Below, in pieces: positions 24,381 to 33,990 of a stretch of DNA of 64,000 bases. Positions within the stretch are counted from its first letter, which is position 1, and the number at the start of each line of letters is the position of its first letter. The DNA comes from UBA7330 sp965243485 (GTDB lineage Bacteria; Bacteroidota; Bacteroidia; Cytophagales; Cyclobacteriaceae). Below the pieces are notes generated by a model, which was not told the DNA's origin, ran no database searches, and saw only the letters and a program-made list of their open reading frames with translations. The stretch lies in contig CBDEVP010000001.1 in the NCBI GenBank assembly GCA_965243485.1, positions 4,960,001 through 5,024,000 on the forward strand. The letters are read 5' to 3'. Made by a program: the position numbers and the translations under genes.

Positions 24381-24413
24381 GGGGAATGTGATTGATCGCA
24401 TTCCCCTTTTTTT
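24381..24413 (+). terminator. Intrinsic terminator between the small gene and sbtA
   Basis: GGGGAATG-TGATTGATCG-CATTCCCC followed by seven T. It sits 24 bases after the small gene and only 19 bases before sbtA, so the transporter needs readthrough or its own promoter; attenuation is possible. Confidence 0.85.
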
Positions 24414-24432
24414 GGACCTCAAAACTTAAAGC

Positions 24433-25389
24433 ATGTCTTTATCACTGATCGTTGATAACCTAACAAACCCGGCTTTACTTTTCTTTCTTCTTGGAATACT
24501 GGCTGTTCAGCTAAAAAGTGATCTTGCCATTCCGGAAAGTTCTTCCAAGTTTATCTCTTTCTACCTATTGTTCTCCATAGGTTTCAAAGGTGGCCTGGAA
24601 CTGTCGCATAGTAATCTCACCCTTGATATTGCCTGGATCCTGCTATTTGGGATATTACTATCTCTGATCATACCTGCCTACTCATTTTTCCTGCTCAAGA
24701 AAAGACTGGGAGTTGAAAACGCAGGAGCCATTGCCGCAGCTTATGGATCTATCAGTGCAGTCACTTTTGTGACGTGTGTATCTTATCTGGAGCTTCACCA
24801 GATCGAATTCGGAGGTTATATGATAGCCACCATGGCTCTGATGGAAGCTCCTGCAATCATCGTTGGCGTCTTATTGATTTCAATCTTCTCTGATAAATCA
24901 GCCACGGATATACAATTAGGCAAAATCTTGAAGCATTCGGTGACCAATGGCAGCGTACTGCTGATCGTGGGGAGCCTGGTGATCGGTTATCTTGCCAATG
25001 ATCAGCAGGCACAGGGGATTGAACCTTTTACCACAGACATCTTCAAGGGATTCCTGTCTGTATTTCTTCTTGACATGGGCATCGTCAGTGGAAGGAAATT
25101 ATCAGCATTTTTTAAGCACGGCGCATTTCCTTTTGCCTTCGCCGTGGTGATCCCATTGATCAACGGTATTCTTACTGCATTTGCCAGCGGGGCAGTAAGT
25201 GAAAGCATTGGCGACAGGTTGCTGCTGTCGATTCTGGCAGCCAGTGCTTCTTACATTGCTGTGCCTGCTGCCATGAAACTAGCCGTGCCACAAGCGAACC
25301 CCGGACTGTATATTCCCATGGCTCTCGCCATTACCTTTCCTTTGAATATTACGCTTGGGATACCCATCTATTTGTATGTGATCATGTAA
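24433..25389 (+). CDS. SbtA-like sodium-dependent bicarbonate transporter
   Basis: A 318-residue permease of the SbtA family (PF05982), with ten hydrophobic segments. Family features are PALLFFLLGILAVQLKSDL at the front, LLFSIGFKGGLEL, AAAYGSISAVTFVTCVSYL and GGYMIATMALMEAPAIIVG. SbtA in cyanobacteria brings in bicarbonate with sodium; in Bacteroidota the physiological role is less clear, possibly feeding carboxylases. A LysR gene lies divergently upstream, and no SbtB-like PII gene follows; it converges on GH92. Confidence 0.9.
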   Translation: MSLSLIVDNLTNPALLFFLLGILAVQLKSDLAIPESSSKFISFYLLFSIGFKGGLELSHSNLTLDIAWILLFGILLSLIIPAYSFFLLKKRLGVENAGAIAAAYGSISAVTFVTCVSYLELHQIEFGGYMIATMALMEAPAIIVGVLLISIFSDKSATDIQLGKILKHSVTNGSVLLIVGSLVIGYLANDQQAQGIEPFTTDIFKGFLSVFLLDMGIVSGRKLSAFFKHGAFPFAFAVVIPLINGILTAFASGAVSESIGDRLLLSILAASASYIAVPAAMKLAVPQANPGLYIPMALAITFPLNITLGIPIYLYVIM

Positions 25390-25394
25390 GCAGA

Positions 25395-27701
25395 TCATTT
25401 CTTCATCAGGTCGACTGGCAGGGACTCACCTTCGGATGCCCAGGTCTTATTGGGTTCAGAACCCATCTCAAAGTTCAAAATGCCACCTTCCAGTAATTCC
25501 TGATGGGTGATCCATGACCGTTCAAATGGCTTTCCGTTAAGCGTGGCAGACTGAATGTAATAGTTCTGCTCCGAAAGGCCATTAGCTCTTATGGTAAATG
25601 TGCTTCCTGTATTCAGCGTAAGGACCGTTTCTTCAAAAGCAGGGGTCCCAATGATGTAATAAGGGGTTCCGGGACAGACAGGATAAAATCCAACCATCGA
25701 AAAGACCAGCCAGGCAGACATTTGCCCGGCATCCTCGTTTCCACTCAGTCCACCCGGACCAATCCCGTATTCATTTCTGATGATGTCATAGACTCGTTTC
25801 TGGGTCTTCCATGGGTTACCAGAGTAAGCATACATATAGGCGGTCTGGTGACCGGGCTCATTCCCATGCCAGTATTCATCCGTGTCGAAAAGCAAATCCA
25901 ATCTCTCAGTGAATTCATCCTGCCCTCCCATGGCTTCCATTAACCCATACACATCATGGGGTACATACCAGGTATACTGAAAGGGAGTCCCTTCCGTGAT
26001 GAAGGGCGTTCGGGTAGCATTCGGATCAAAAGGTTCAAACCAGCTACCATCCTGATATTTACCTCTTACATAGCCCTTGGATTCGTCAAATACATTTCTC
26101 CAGTTTCCTGCTCTTCTCAAAAGCTCTTCATGTTCGGGTTTTTGAAGCTTTCTGGCATATTCGGCAAGCACAAAATCATCATAAGCATATTCCAGGGTCC
26201 TCGAAACCTGCTCCTGTTTATGGAATGAATGTGGAACTTTCTCTTCCATGGGGATATAATCATGTTCCAGCCAGGTATCCAATACTCTTCGACCCTTACC
26301 CGAAATGTAAGAGTCCTGATCGCTGTTATAAACAAAAGCATTTTGGTACATGTATTTCCAGGCTTTCTCCTTATCGAAACCTGTGATCCCTTTGGCGTAG
26401 GCATCCCCGATCATGGAGATCACATGATCGCCTATCATGGCGGCAGTATAACTGTTCCATGCAGGGAATATCGGCAACCATCCCCCCTGCTCTGCCTTCA
26501 ACAGCAGTGATTTGACCATATCTGTAGTTTTTTCCGGTTCAAGGATGGTCATCAACGGATGCACCGACCTGTAGGTATCCCACATAGAAAAATCAGCATA
26601 GTAGTCATGATCGGCCTGATGCATGGTATCATCTTCTGCAAAGCCCGTGTATTTGCCGTCAGCGTCACTGAAAACCCTGGGCAATAGATAAGCATGGTAG
26701 AGAGCTGTATAGAACATTTCTTTGTTTTCATCTCCACCTGTGACTTTGATCTTATTCAGGACTTTATTCCATTCCTCTCCGGACTTGGTCCTTACACCTT
26801 TAAGATCCCAGTCAGGGATCTCTTCAGAAAGATTCGTCAGTGCTCCTTCGATGCCGGTAAAAGAGGTGCCAATTTTTGCAAGGATGTCCCCGTGGCCTTC
26901 AAACCTGACATAAGCGCCCACATTCGTGGAGTCTCCTGTTACTTCTGACCTGTTTTCAGCCAGTTCCAGACCGTTCCACGTACCATATGCTGTAAATGGC
27001 TGCGAGAATTTTATGACGAAGTATCCGCTAAACCCGGCACTTTCGCCCCAGCCCTGATAGATCCTGTGTACCGGATTGTATCCCACCACCATTTGATTCT
27101 CGATGTCTACCCGGACATACCCATATCCTTCATCACTGTTTGGCGTGATGGTGATCCCTGAAGCGTCAGGATCCTTAAAATCAAACTTCAATATCCCAGC
27201 CCTGGAAGTCGCTGTAATCTCAGCATCAATGTTATATCTATCCAGGTGTACACGATAGCTGTTCGGACTGGCATATTCCGTGGATTTCGTGAATCCAGAA
27301 CCTCTTTGAATAACATCAGTGATCACATCTCCGGTGAAAGGCATGAGCGTGACACTTCCGTAATCCTGGGTACAGGATCCGCTCATCCAGTGCGTCCCCC
27401 TGAAACCGGTGATGACAGAATCTTCATAATAATAAGGAGATCTGCACTTGATTTCAGTGGGCTGTGTCTCGGGCGTCCATTGGGTCATGCCGTGAGGAAC
27501 GCCCACAGCGGGGTAATTCTGACCACGGAGCTCTGATCCGCTTATGCTATGCTTGATAGCGCTCGGCGTGGTCGCTACCGCAGTTCCAATGAATGGGTTT
27601 ACATAGTCTAAAGGTCTTTCTTCAACTTCTTTGGGCCCTGTGGAACAGCCCAGGATCATTGGTAAACAGAAGATAGCCAGGGATCTGACTTTCAATTTCA
27701 T
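25395..27701 (-). CDS. GH92 family alpha-mannosidase lipoprotein
   Basis: About 768 residues from ATG 27701 (MKLKVRSLAIFCLPMILGC), which puts the lipobox Cys at about residue 19. GH92 hallmarks include NPFIGT, MSGSCTQDYGSVTLMPF, DFSMWDTYRSVHPLMT, the PAWNSYTAAMIGDHVISMI block and NEDAGQMSAWLVFSMVGFYP. GH92 enzymes are calcium-dependent exo-alpha-mannosidases that act on N-glycans or mannan. Its lipid anchor suggests surface or periplasmic location. No SusC/SusD or other glycosidase is near, so it is not part of a visible polysaccharide utilisation locus. It starts 39 bases after the bfn gene. Confidence 0.95.
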   Translation of the reverse strand: MKLKVRSLAIFCLPMILGCSTGPKEVEERPLDYVNPFIGTAVATTPSAIKHSISGSELRGQNYPAVGVPHGMTQWTPETQPTEIKCRSPYYYEDSVITGFRGTHWMSGSCTQDYGSVTLMPFTGDVITDVIQRGSGFTKSTEYASPNSYRVHLDRYNIDAEITATSRAGILKFDFKDPDASGITITPNSDEGYGYVRVDIENQMVVGYNPVHRIYQGWGESAGFSGYFVIKFSQPFTAYGTWNGLELAENRSEVTGDSTNVGAYVRFEGHGDILAKIGTSFTGIEGALTNLSEEIPDWDLKGVRTKSGEEWNKVLNKIKVTGGDENKEMFYTALYHAYLLPRVFSDADGKYTGFAEDDTMHQADHDYYADFSMWDTYRSVHPLMTILEPEKTTDMVKSLLLKAEQGGWLPIFPAWNSYTAAMIGDHVISMIGDAYAKGITGFDKEKAWKYMYQNAFVYNSDQDSYISGKGRRVLDTWLEHDYIPMEEKVPHSFHKQEQVSRTLEYAYDDFVLAEYARKLQKPEHEELLRRAGNWRNVFDESKGYVRGKYQDGSWFEPFDPNATRTPFITEGTPFQYTWYVPHDVYGLMEAMGGQDEFTERLDLLFDTDEYWHGNEPGHQTAYMYAYSGNPWKTQKRVYDIIRNEYGIGPGGLSGNEDAGQMSAWLVFSMVGFYPVCPGTPYYIIGTPAFEETVLTLNTGSTFTIRANGLSEQNYYIQSATLNGKPFERSWITHQELLEGGILNFEMGSEPNKTWASEGESLPVDLMKK

Positions 27702-27740
27702 TCCAGTATGTGATAGAATCATTAGATTTTAGCTCAGTGA

Positions 27741-28331
27741 CTAATTTCTCCGGTTGATCTCATCCCGGATCTTGGCTGCCTTCTCATAGTCCTCATTCTT
27801 TAGGGAATCATCCAGCATTTTATTCAATTGATCCGATGGAAGATCTTCGAGCTTTTTGGGCTTGTCCCGTGGACCGGGAGCATCAGATTTTTTCTCTACC
27901 GTAGAAGAGATCTCTTCTTCGCTCATCTCAATACCGGCTTCGGTCAGGATAGATTCATAGGTGAAGATATCCACATTAAAACGTAAGCCGATCGCTATGG
28001 CATCGGAAGGTCTGGCATCAATTTCAATCATTTTACCATTGTGGGAACAGACGATCTTACTGAAAAAGACCCCTTCCTTAAGGTCCGAGATAATGATCTC
28101 TTTGATGTCAAAATTAAAATTGTAGGCAAAGGACTTGAAGAGATCGTGGGTCATAGGACGATTAGGTACAATCTTTTCAATTTCAATAGCAATGGCCTGG
28201 GCTTCAAACATGCCAATGATAATAGGCAATCTTTTGTTTCCTCCCGCCTCTCCCAGTACGAGGGCAAAGGAGCCTGATTGAGACTGGCTTGAAGAAAGAC
28301 CAAGTATTTCTAGTTTTATTTTGTCTGGCAT
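27741..28331 (-). CDS. Bifunctional nuclease family protein (DUF151) with C-terminal UVR motif
   Basis: A 196-residue protein. The N-terminal DUF151 domain (about 1-135) includes KRLPIIIGMFEAQAIAIEIE, PMTHDLFKSF and EIDARPSDAIAIGLRFNVDI. The C-terminus, LNKMLDDSLKNEDYEKAAKIRDEINRRN, is a UvrB/UvrC (UVR) motif. In plants a DUF151 protein has DNase and RNase activity; in bacteria the role is open. Its start directly follows the etfA stop (TAG then ATG), so it is likely expressed with etfBA. Confidence 0.88.
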   Translation of the reverse strand: MPDKIKLEILGLSSSQSQSGSFALVLGEAGGNKRLPIIIGMFEAQAIAIEIEKIVPNRPMTHDLFKSFAYNFNFDIKEIIISDLKEGVFFSKIVCSHNGKMIEIDARPSDAIAIGLRFNVDIFTYESILTEAGIEMSEEEISSTVEKKSDAPGPRDKPKKLEDLPSDQLNKMLDDSLKNEDYEKAAKIRDEINRRN

Positions 28332-29288
28332 CTAGTCTTTTTTAGCTTTTATTGCTTCTGTCAATTTTGGGACAATTTCAAATGCATCTCCCACAATTCC
28401 AAAGTCAGCTGCCTTGAAAAAAGGCGCCTCGGGATCTTTGTTGATCACCAGAATATATTTTGATGAATTTACCCCTGCCAAATGCTGGATCGCTCCCGAT
28501 ATTCCGATAGCAATATAAAGAGAAGGGCTCACTTTTATCCCGGTTTGACCGACATGTTCATGATGTGGTCTCCAATTCATATCCGAAACAGGCTTACTAC
28601 ATGCGGTTGCAGCGCCCAGTGTCCCGGCAAGCTCTTCGATAATTTTCCATTTATCAGGTCCACCCATACCCCTTCCTCCGGATACGACAATCTCTGCTTC
28701 CGGCAATAAAACCTCTCCCGTGGCTTTTTCGGTTTTCGTGACTTTTACCTTGAAATCATCATCCTTCAGTGTCGGTTGAAATTCAATGATTTCCAGAGAG
28801 GCGCCATCCGTACGGACAGGTACCGCATTTTTCTTGATGGCCAATATTTTTTTCTCACCTTTCACGATCGTTTTGGCTACTGCCTTTCCTGTATAGATGC
28901 TTCTGTCGACTACGAAATCATCCTGTTTTTCCGGAAGTCCCGACACATTCGTAACCACACTGGCGCCAGTCTTAATAGCTACCCTGGCCGATACGGGGTC
29001 TCCCAGTGATGATTTGGCAAGGATCAGTGTATCATTGCCATACTTTTTCATGGCCTCAGCAATGGCCGATGAGTAGGCCATGATGTTGGGTGCGGCAAGC
29101 TTTTCCTCTTTGATATGGACGAGCTTTTTGGCTCCGGCACCACCTATTTTATCTATGCTCTCCTTGGATATTTCACCAAAAACGATCCCTGTCACATCAT
29201 CAGCCAGTGCCTTTCCATAGCTCACTGCCTCGAGGGAAGATTTTTTTACTTCGGCTTCATCAACCTCCACAAATACCAGTACACTCAT
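28332..29288 (-). CDS. etfA: Electron transfer flavoprotein alpha subunit
   Basis: A 318-residue FAD-binding ETF alpha subunit. The C-terminal FAD domain holds VSGGRGMGGPDKWKIIEELA, AVNSSKYI-like (ISGAIQHLAGVNSSKYILVI) and NKDPEAPFFKAADFGIVGD, the family signature. Together with EtfB it passes electrons from acyl-CoA and other dehydrogenases to ETF:quinone oxidoreductase. It follows etfB with a 1-base gap and is followed by the DUF151 gene. Confidence 0.97.
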   Translation of the reverse strand: MSVLVFVEVDEAEVKKSSLEAVSYGKALADDVTGIVFGEISKESIDKIGGAGAKKLVHIKEEKLAAPNIMAYSSAIAEAMKKYGNDTLILAKSSLGDPVSARVAIKTGASVVTNVSGLPEKQDDFVVDRSIYTGKAVAKTIVKGEKKILAIKKNAVPVRTDGASLEIIEFQPTLKDDDFKVKVTKTEKATGEVLLPEAEIVVSGGRGMGGPDKWKIIEELAGTLGAATACSKPVSDMNWRPHHEHVGQTGIKVSPSLYIAIGISGAIQHLAGVNSSKYILVINKDPEAPFFKAADFGIVGDAFEIVPKLTEAIKAKKD

Positions 29289-29289
29289 C

Positions 29290-30027
29290 TTAAATAACTT
29301 TTGCCTTATTGATCAATTCATCTACCAGGTCAGCGATATTATCCTGCTCAAAGATCTTCACGTCACCCTTGGGTGGCGGAAGCTCAAATACCTTTACTTC
29401 CGTACCCACTTCTGCCTTTTCCGGCTCGATCACCTTCAGAGGCTTGGTACGGGAGGCCATAATTCCGCGCATGTTTGGTATTTTCCATTCAGCGATAGGC
29501 TCCTGACAACCTGCTACAAAAGGAAGATTTATCTCCAGATACTCTTTACCACCCTCAATCTCTCTCGAAAGAGTGGCTTTATCTCCTTCTATGTCCAGGG
29601 TCATCACCGGAGAGATAGAAGGAAGAGAAAGGAGTTCTCCCACCAGGCTATGTACAATCCCTCCATTGAAATCAATGCTTTCCCGACCCATCATGATCAG
29701 ATCATAATTTTCCTCCCTGGCTACTCTTGCAATCTGATGAGCCACAAAAAAAGAATCCGATGGAAATGCATCGATCCTGATGGCATCATCGGCTCCGATC
29801 GCCAAGGCCTTTCTTAGGGTCGGTTCTGTTTCAGCTTCTCCAACATTCAATGCGGTGACAGTACCTCCATGTTGATCTCTCAATTCGACAGCACGAGCCA
29901 GAGCATAATCATCATAGGGTCCTATAATGAACTGGACTCCATTTTTATCAAACTTTGTATTGTTATCTGTAAATGAAATCTTTGAGGTGGTATCCGGAAC
30001 GTGTGTAATACAGACAAGTATTTTCAT
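29290..30027 (-). CDS. etfB: Electron transfer flavoprotein beta subunit
   Basis: A 245-residue AMP-binding ETF beta subunit. MKILVCITHVPDTTSKI opens the fold and VPDTT and YDDYALARAVELRD and DLIMMGRESIDFNGG follow. It is the first gene of the leftward etfB-etfA-DUF151 unit. A TAACTTCG element 45 bases upstream on the - strand is a weak candidate -7 box. Confidence 0.97.
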   Translation of the reverse strand: MKILVCITHVPDTTSKISFTDNNTKFDKNGVQFIIGPYDDYALARAVELRDQHGGTVTALNVGEAETEPTLRKALAIGADDAIRIDAFPSDSFFVAHQIARVAREENYDLIMMGRESIDFNGGIVHSLVGELLSLPSISPVMTLDIEGDKATLSREIEGGKEYLEINLPFVAGCQEPIAEWKIPNMRGIMASRTKPLKVIEPEKAEVGTEVKVFELPPPKGDVKIFEQDNIADLVDELINKAKVI

Positions 30028-30098
30028 AGATTTTATTAAAAATAATCGAATTTTAATTCAATTACTTACTGATTCGAAGTTAGTTAAAAAAATAGGAT

Positions 30099-30425
30099 AT
30101 GGGCAGCGAGGATCGCATTAAACAACTTGAATTATTTCTCAAAGAAGACCCTGATGATCCATTCATCATTTTCGCATTAGCGCTTGAACATCTTGATACA
30201 GATAAAACAAAAACAAGGGAATTGTTTGAAAGTTTACTGATCGACCATCCGGACTATGTGGGAACTTATTATCATGCAGCAGCTCTTTTTGCTGAAACAG
30301 GAGAGACTGAAAAGGCTAAAGCTACCTATGAACAAGGTATCAAAGTGGCTGAGACCATCGATGACGGACATGCCTTGAGAGAATTGAAATCTGCCTACCA
30401 GAATTTTCTGATAGATCTTGATTAA
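30099..30425 (+). CDS. Tetratricopeptide repeat protein
   Basis: A 108-residue helical protein of about three TPR units (EDPDDPFIIFALALEHLD, HPDYVGTYYHAAALFAETGE, KAKATYEQGIKVAETI). TPR domains bind other proteins; no catalytic motif is seen. It is divergent from etfB by 71 bases and converges on the quinone oxidoreductase gene. No specific partner can be named. Confidence 0.8.
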   Translation: MGSEDRIKQLELFLKEDPDDPFIIFALALEHLDTDKTKTRELFESLLIDHPDYVGTYYHAAALFAETGETEKAKATYEQGIKVAETIDDGHALRELKSAYQNFLIDLD

Positions 30426-30440
30426 GATATCTGATCTATT

Positions 30441-31436
30441 TTATTCTTCAGAAGTCAGCAGCACTACTTTTCCATAATGATCTTTATCGACAAACCTTCT
30501 GAAGGCATCTTTGTATTCGACCATTGGGTATTCCTTATCGATGATGGGCTTGATCTCATATTTATCAATGAATGATACCATGTCCTTAAATTCCTGGTCA
30601 TTGCCCATTGATGATCCGATGATACTTACCTGCTGCCAGAACAGTCTCGGTAAGTCAAATCCCTCTGCACGTCCGGCGGATGCGCCATAAATAATCACCT
30701 TACCTCCGGGTTTGATCACTTTGAGGTACTTATCGACCAGGTTGCCTCCGGAACTATCGATGATCACATCAAACCCGTCGACTTCTTTTTTGGCAGTTTT
30801 TACCCAATCCTCGTTTTTATAGTTAAATCCCCCTTTCGCCCCTGCTGAGGTAGCATCCGAGATCTTACTGTTGCTACTGCTGGTCACATAGACATCTGCC
30901 TTCACCGCCTTGCAAAAAGAAAGTGCAAACTGAGCAACACCTCCACCAATGCCGGTCACCAGTACCCTGCTTCCTTCCTTCACTTCACCTTTATAGAAAC
31001 AGGTTCTGAATGCGGTGAGTCCGGCCAGCGGAAAGCATGCTGCCTGACTGAAACTCAGGAATTTTGGCTTTTCAACCAACCGGTCCTCGTCAATGACAAT
31101 GTATTCAGCCAGTGTGCCATTTCTGGGCATCCCCAGGATCTCATATTCTTTTGACTGAACTGCCGGATCGCTCCCCCAGTTGATGTTAGGATTAATGATT
31201 ACCTCTTTCCCCTTCCATTTGTCTGGACCTTCAATCACTACTCCACTGCCATCGGAACCAAGAATGACCTCCTCCTTTATTTTCGGGTACTTTCCTACAG
31301 TGATCCAAAAATCTCTTCGATTCAGGGAAGCTGCTTTGATCCGGACCAGGCATTTACCATTTTTCACCTCCGGCCTTTCCACATTCAGCAATTCAATGTG
31401 TAAATCCCTGTCTCCTACAAGCTTAATCGCTCTCAT
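30441..31436 (-). CDS. Zinc-type alcohol dehydrogenase/quinone oxidoreductase family protein
   Basis: A 331-residue medium-chain dehydrogenase/reductase. The N-terminal GroES-like part is about 1-130 and the Rossmann part holds VLVTGIGGGVAQFALSFCKA. GSDGSGVVIEG near residue 60 is the family loop. Zn-binding Cys residues are missing, which fits the zinc-free quinone oxidoreductase/enoyl reductase branch. It probably uses NADPH. It is a single gene. Confidence 0.85.
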   Translation of the reverse strand: MRAIKLVGDRDLHIELLNVERPEVKNGKCLVRIKAASLNRRDFWITVGKYPKIKEEVILGSDGSGVVIEGPDKWKGKEVIINPNINWGSDPAVQSKEYEILGMPRNGTLAEYIVIDEDRLVEKPKFLSFSQAACFPLAGLTAFRTCFYKGEVKEGSRVLVTGIGGGVAQFALSFCKAVKADVYVTSSSNSKISDATSAGAKGGFNYKNEDWVKTAKKEVDGFDVIIDSSGGNLVDKYLKVIKPGGKVIIYGASAGRAEGFDLPRLFWQQVSIIGSSMGNDQEFKDMVSFIDKYEIKPIIDKEYPMVEYKDAFRRFVDKDHYGKVVLLTSEE

Positions 31437-31574
31437 GGGTTAAATGCTTTTTTGAATAAAAATGCTATAAACGAAAAACAAATCATTGGGCCCATCATTC
31501 GAGTCCGACATAAAACCAGTCATTTTTCAATTTGGTTCATCTCGATAATTATGGTACAGGAATTATTCAAACAC

Positions 31575-33119
31575 CTAGAATGGCATTTCTTCATCCTCAT
31601 CGTCGTTGTCCTTTTTGTTTGCTTTACTTGGTAAGGTAATGGTAAAATCAGTATTGGTATTTCCTGATGAAGGAAATTTTTGTCCATAGTTTCCACTGTC
31701 AGGTGTGGTATCCAGGTCATTGAATTTGGTGAATTTACCAATGAATTTCAGCTGGACATTTTCAAGTTTTCCATTTCTATGCTTGGCAATGATGACTTCT
31801 CCTATCCCATTCAGCGGCATACCGTTTTCATCCTGGGTCATTCCGTAGTATTCCGGCCGGTAAAGGAACATGACCATGTCGGCATCCTGTTCGATAGATC
31901 CTGACTCCCTAAGGTCTGAGAGTTGCGGACGTTTATCTCCTCCTCTCGTCTCCACAGCCCGGCTGAGCTGCGACAAGGCGATCACAGGTACGTTGAGCTC
32001 TTTGGCAATCCCCTTTAGTGCCCGGGAAATGGAGGCGATTTCCTGCTCTCTGTTACCCCCTGCATTTTTGGAAGCATCTCCGGTCATCAGCTGCAGGTAA
32101 TCCACGATAATAAGTCTCACGCCATGCTGGGCCACAAGTCTTCGGCTTTTGGCCCGTAGCTCCAGAATACTCAGTGCCGGTGTATCATCGATAAAGATGG
32201 GCGCCTCTGAAAGCTTTGAGGTCTTGTGAAGGAGTTGTTCCCACTCATAGTCAGCCAGGTCGCCGCGTTTGATCTTTTCACTTTCCAGTTCGGCTTCAGC
32301 GGAGATCAATCGATTAACCAGCTGTACCGAGGACATCTCCAGAGAGAACAGTCCTACCGGGATATTAAATTCCACGGCCGCGTTTCTCATCGCGGAAACG
32401 ACGAAGGCTGTCTTACCCATACCCGGTCTTGCCGCAATGATGACCAGATCCGAAGGTTGCCAGCCGGAGGTGACCCGGTCGAGAGCGGTAAAACCGCTTG
32501 CCACCCCTGTCAATCCGTCTTTACGTTCTTTTTTCTGCTCAATCTCTTCAATGGCCTGATGGAGCAAAGAGCTCATCTTATCATAGTTCTTCCGGATATG
32601 GGACTCTGATATATCAAACAGGGATTGTTCAGACCTGTCCAAAAGTTTAAACACATCGATGGTATCTTCATAGGCATCGTGCTGGATCTCAGAAGCAATC
32701 CTGATGAGCTCCCGCTTGATGGATTGCTCGGCCACGATCCTGGCGTGATATTCGATATTGGCAGCGGAATTGACCTTGGTGGTCAGCTCAGATACATAAT
32801 AAGCTCCTCCAACCAGCTCCAGCTGTCCGTTCTTTCTCAACTGATGAACAACTGTCTTGATGTCTACCGGCTCACTGTTGTTGAAAAGCTGGACAATGGC
32901 CTCAAAGATGGTTTTGTTGGCGTCTTTATAAAAACTCTCCGGTCGAAGGATCTCAATAACGTTGGTCAGGGCATCCCTTTCGAGCATCAATGCTCCAAGG
33001 ATGGCCTCCTCGACCTCAATCGCCTGCGGAGGGAGCTTTCCCAGCTGCTCTGAAAGTTGTGTAATGCCAATTCTTCTGGTCTTTCCTGATGGCCGTACGA
33101 CCGGTTTAGATTCCTCCAT
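31575..33119 (-). CDS. dnaB: Replicative DNA helicase DnaB
   Basis: A 514-residue DnaB. The N-terminal domain (EVEEAILGALMLERDALTNV) is followed by the RecA-like helicase domain from about residue 200: Walker A IIAARPGMGKTAF, FSLEMSSVQLVNRL, VDYLQLM and SRALKGIAKELNVPVIALSQLSR. The C-terminal 50 residues are Gly/Ser/Asn- and charge-rich and end in DDEDEEMPF, a common Bacteroidota tail. It unwinds DNA at the fork as a hexamer and docks DnaG. A -7 box lies 40 bases upstream. Confidence 0.98.
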   Translation of the reverse strand: MEESKPVVRPSGKTRRIGITQLSEQLGKLPPQAIEVEEAILGALMLERDALTNVIEILRPESFYKDANKTIFEAIVQLFNNSEPVDIKTVVHQLRKNGQLELVGGAYYVSELTTKVNSAANIEYHARIVAEQSIKRELIRIASEIQHDAYEDTIDVFKLLDRSEQSLFDISESHIRKNYDKMSSLLHQAIEEIEQKKERKDGLTGVASGFTALDRVTSGWQPSDLVIIAARPGMGKTAFVVSAMRNAAVEFNIPVGLFSLEMSSVQLVNRLISAEAELESEKIKRGDLADYEWEQLLHKTSKLSEAPIFIDDTPALSILELRAKSRRLVAQHGVRLIIVDYLQLMTGDASKNAGGNREQEIASISRALKGIAKELNVPVIALSQLSRAVETRGGDKRPQLSDLRESGSIEQDADMVMFLYRPEYYGMTQDENGMPLNGIGEVIIAKHRNGKLENVQLKFIGKFTKFNDLDTTPDSGNYGQKFPSSGNTNTDFTITLPSKANKKDNDDEDEEMPF

Positions 33120-33159
33120 AATAAATTGAATCGCGATTGCAATTTCGGTGATTAAGTGG

Positions 33160-33167
33160 CAAACCTA
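33160..33167 (-). promoter_or_regulatory. Candidate -7 box for dnaB
   Basis: Read on the - strand the sequence is TAGGTTTG, an exact match to TAnnTTTG, 40 bases before the dnaB ATG. No clear -33 box at the right spacing was seen. Confidence 0.45.
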
Positions 33168-33265
33168 TGAAACTAAGCACAATGATGACTGACCTGTTGA
33201 AAGAATATTTCTCCCTTAAGTATCAACGGTGATTTCCACAGAAAAGATCAATCTATCCACATTTT

Positions 33266-33952
33266 TTATATGGTCTTGATCCGACTCATCAGGATGGGTT
33301 TCTGAGCTCTGCTGATGGGGATGATCTTATCTTTTATCACCAGATTGGTGTCCTCAATATCTACAACCTTGGAAAGATTGACAATGTAGGACCGGTGAAC
33401 CTTGAGAAAATCAGGATTCCTGATCTTTTCATCAATATTTTTGAGTGTGGAATGCACGATGAATTTTTCTTTGTCTGTCCTAAAAGTGACATAATCACCG
33501 AGTGACTCAATATACAGGACATCCTCAAGATCCAGCCGTACAAACCTGCCATCGACCTTTACATAGATCTCTTCCATCTTTCCACCGTTTATTGTGGCTC
33601 TGCCGCTGAGTTTTCTGGCTCTTTCCACAGCTTTGAGCAAGCGGGGAAATTCAACCGGCTTGACTAAAAAATCTGTTACCTGATATTCAAAAGCTTCCAA
33701 AGCATATTCTGAATGACCAGTGGTGAAAATGATCTGGGGAAGATTCTCTATATTTTTAACGATATCAATACCTGACAGATCAGGCATCTGAATATCCAGA
33801 AAGATCAGATCAATGGCATGCTCCTTTAAACATTCTATTGCAGATAGTCCGTCTTCATAAGTACCAACCAGCTCAATATCTGTGATCTTTTCACACATAG
33901 AAGCCAGTGAGACCCGGGCCATTTCATCATCATCTACAATAATATATTTCAT
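33266..33952 (-). CDS. LytTR family response regulator
   Basis: About 228 residues from ATG 33952; the earlier frame adds a 12-residue leader. The REC domain runs from MKYIIVDDDEMARVSLASM with phospho-acceptor Asp in LIFLDIQMPDLSG and the conserved Lys in DFLVKPVEF. The LytTR DNA-binding domain begins near EEIYVKVDGRFVRLDLEDVL and contains LKVHRSYIVNLSKVVDIE. The kinase gene lies 38 bases upstream, so this is its likely output partner. Confidence 0.95.
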   Translation of the reverse strand: MKYIIVDDDEMARVSLASMCEKITDIELVGTYEDGLSAIECLKEHAIDLIFLDIQMPDLSGIDIVKNIENLPQIIFTTGHSEYALEAFEYQVTDFLVKPVEFPRLLKAVERARKLSGRATINGGKMEEIYVKVDGRFVRLDLEDVLYIESLGDYVTFRTDKEKFIVHSTLKNIDEKIRNPDFLKVHRSYIVNLSKVVDIEDTNLVIKDKIIPISRAQKPILMSRIKTI

Positions 33953-33990
33953 TTCGCCTTTTGGAACTAATTCTATCAACAATAACAATT

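Noticed and set aside
31452..31634. A small + strand frame with a hydrophobic end
   Set aside because: Its 3' half is antisense to the end of dnaB, and it lacks any recognisable motif.
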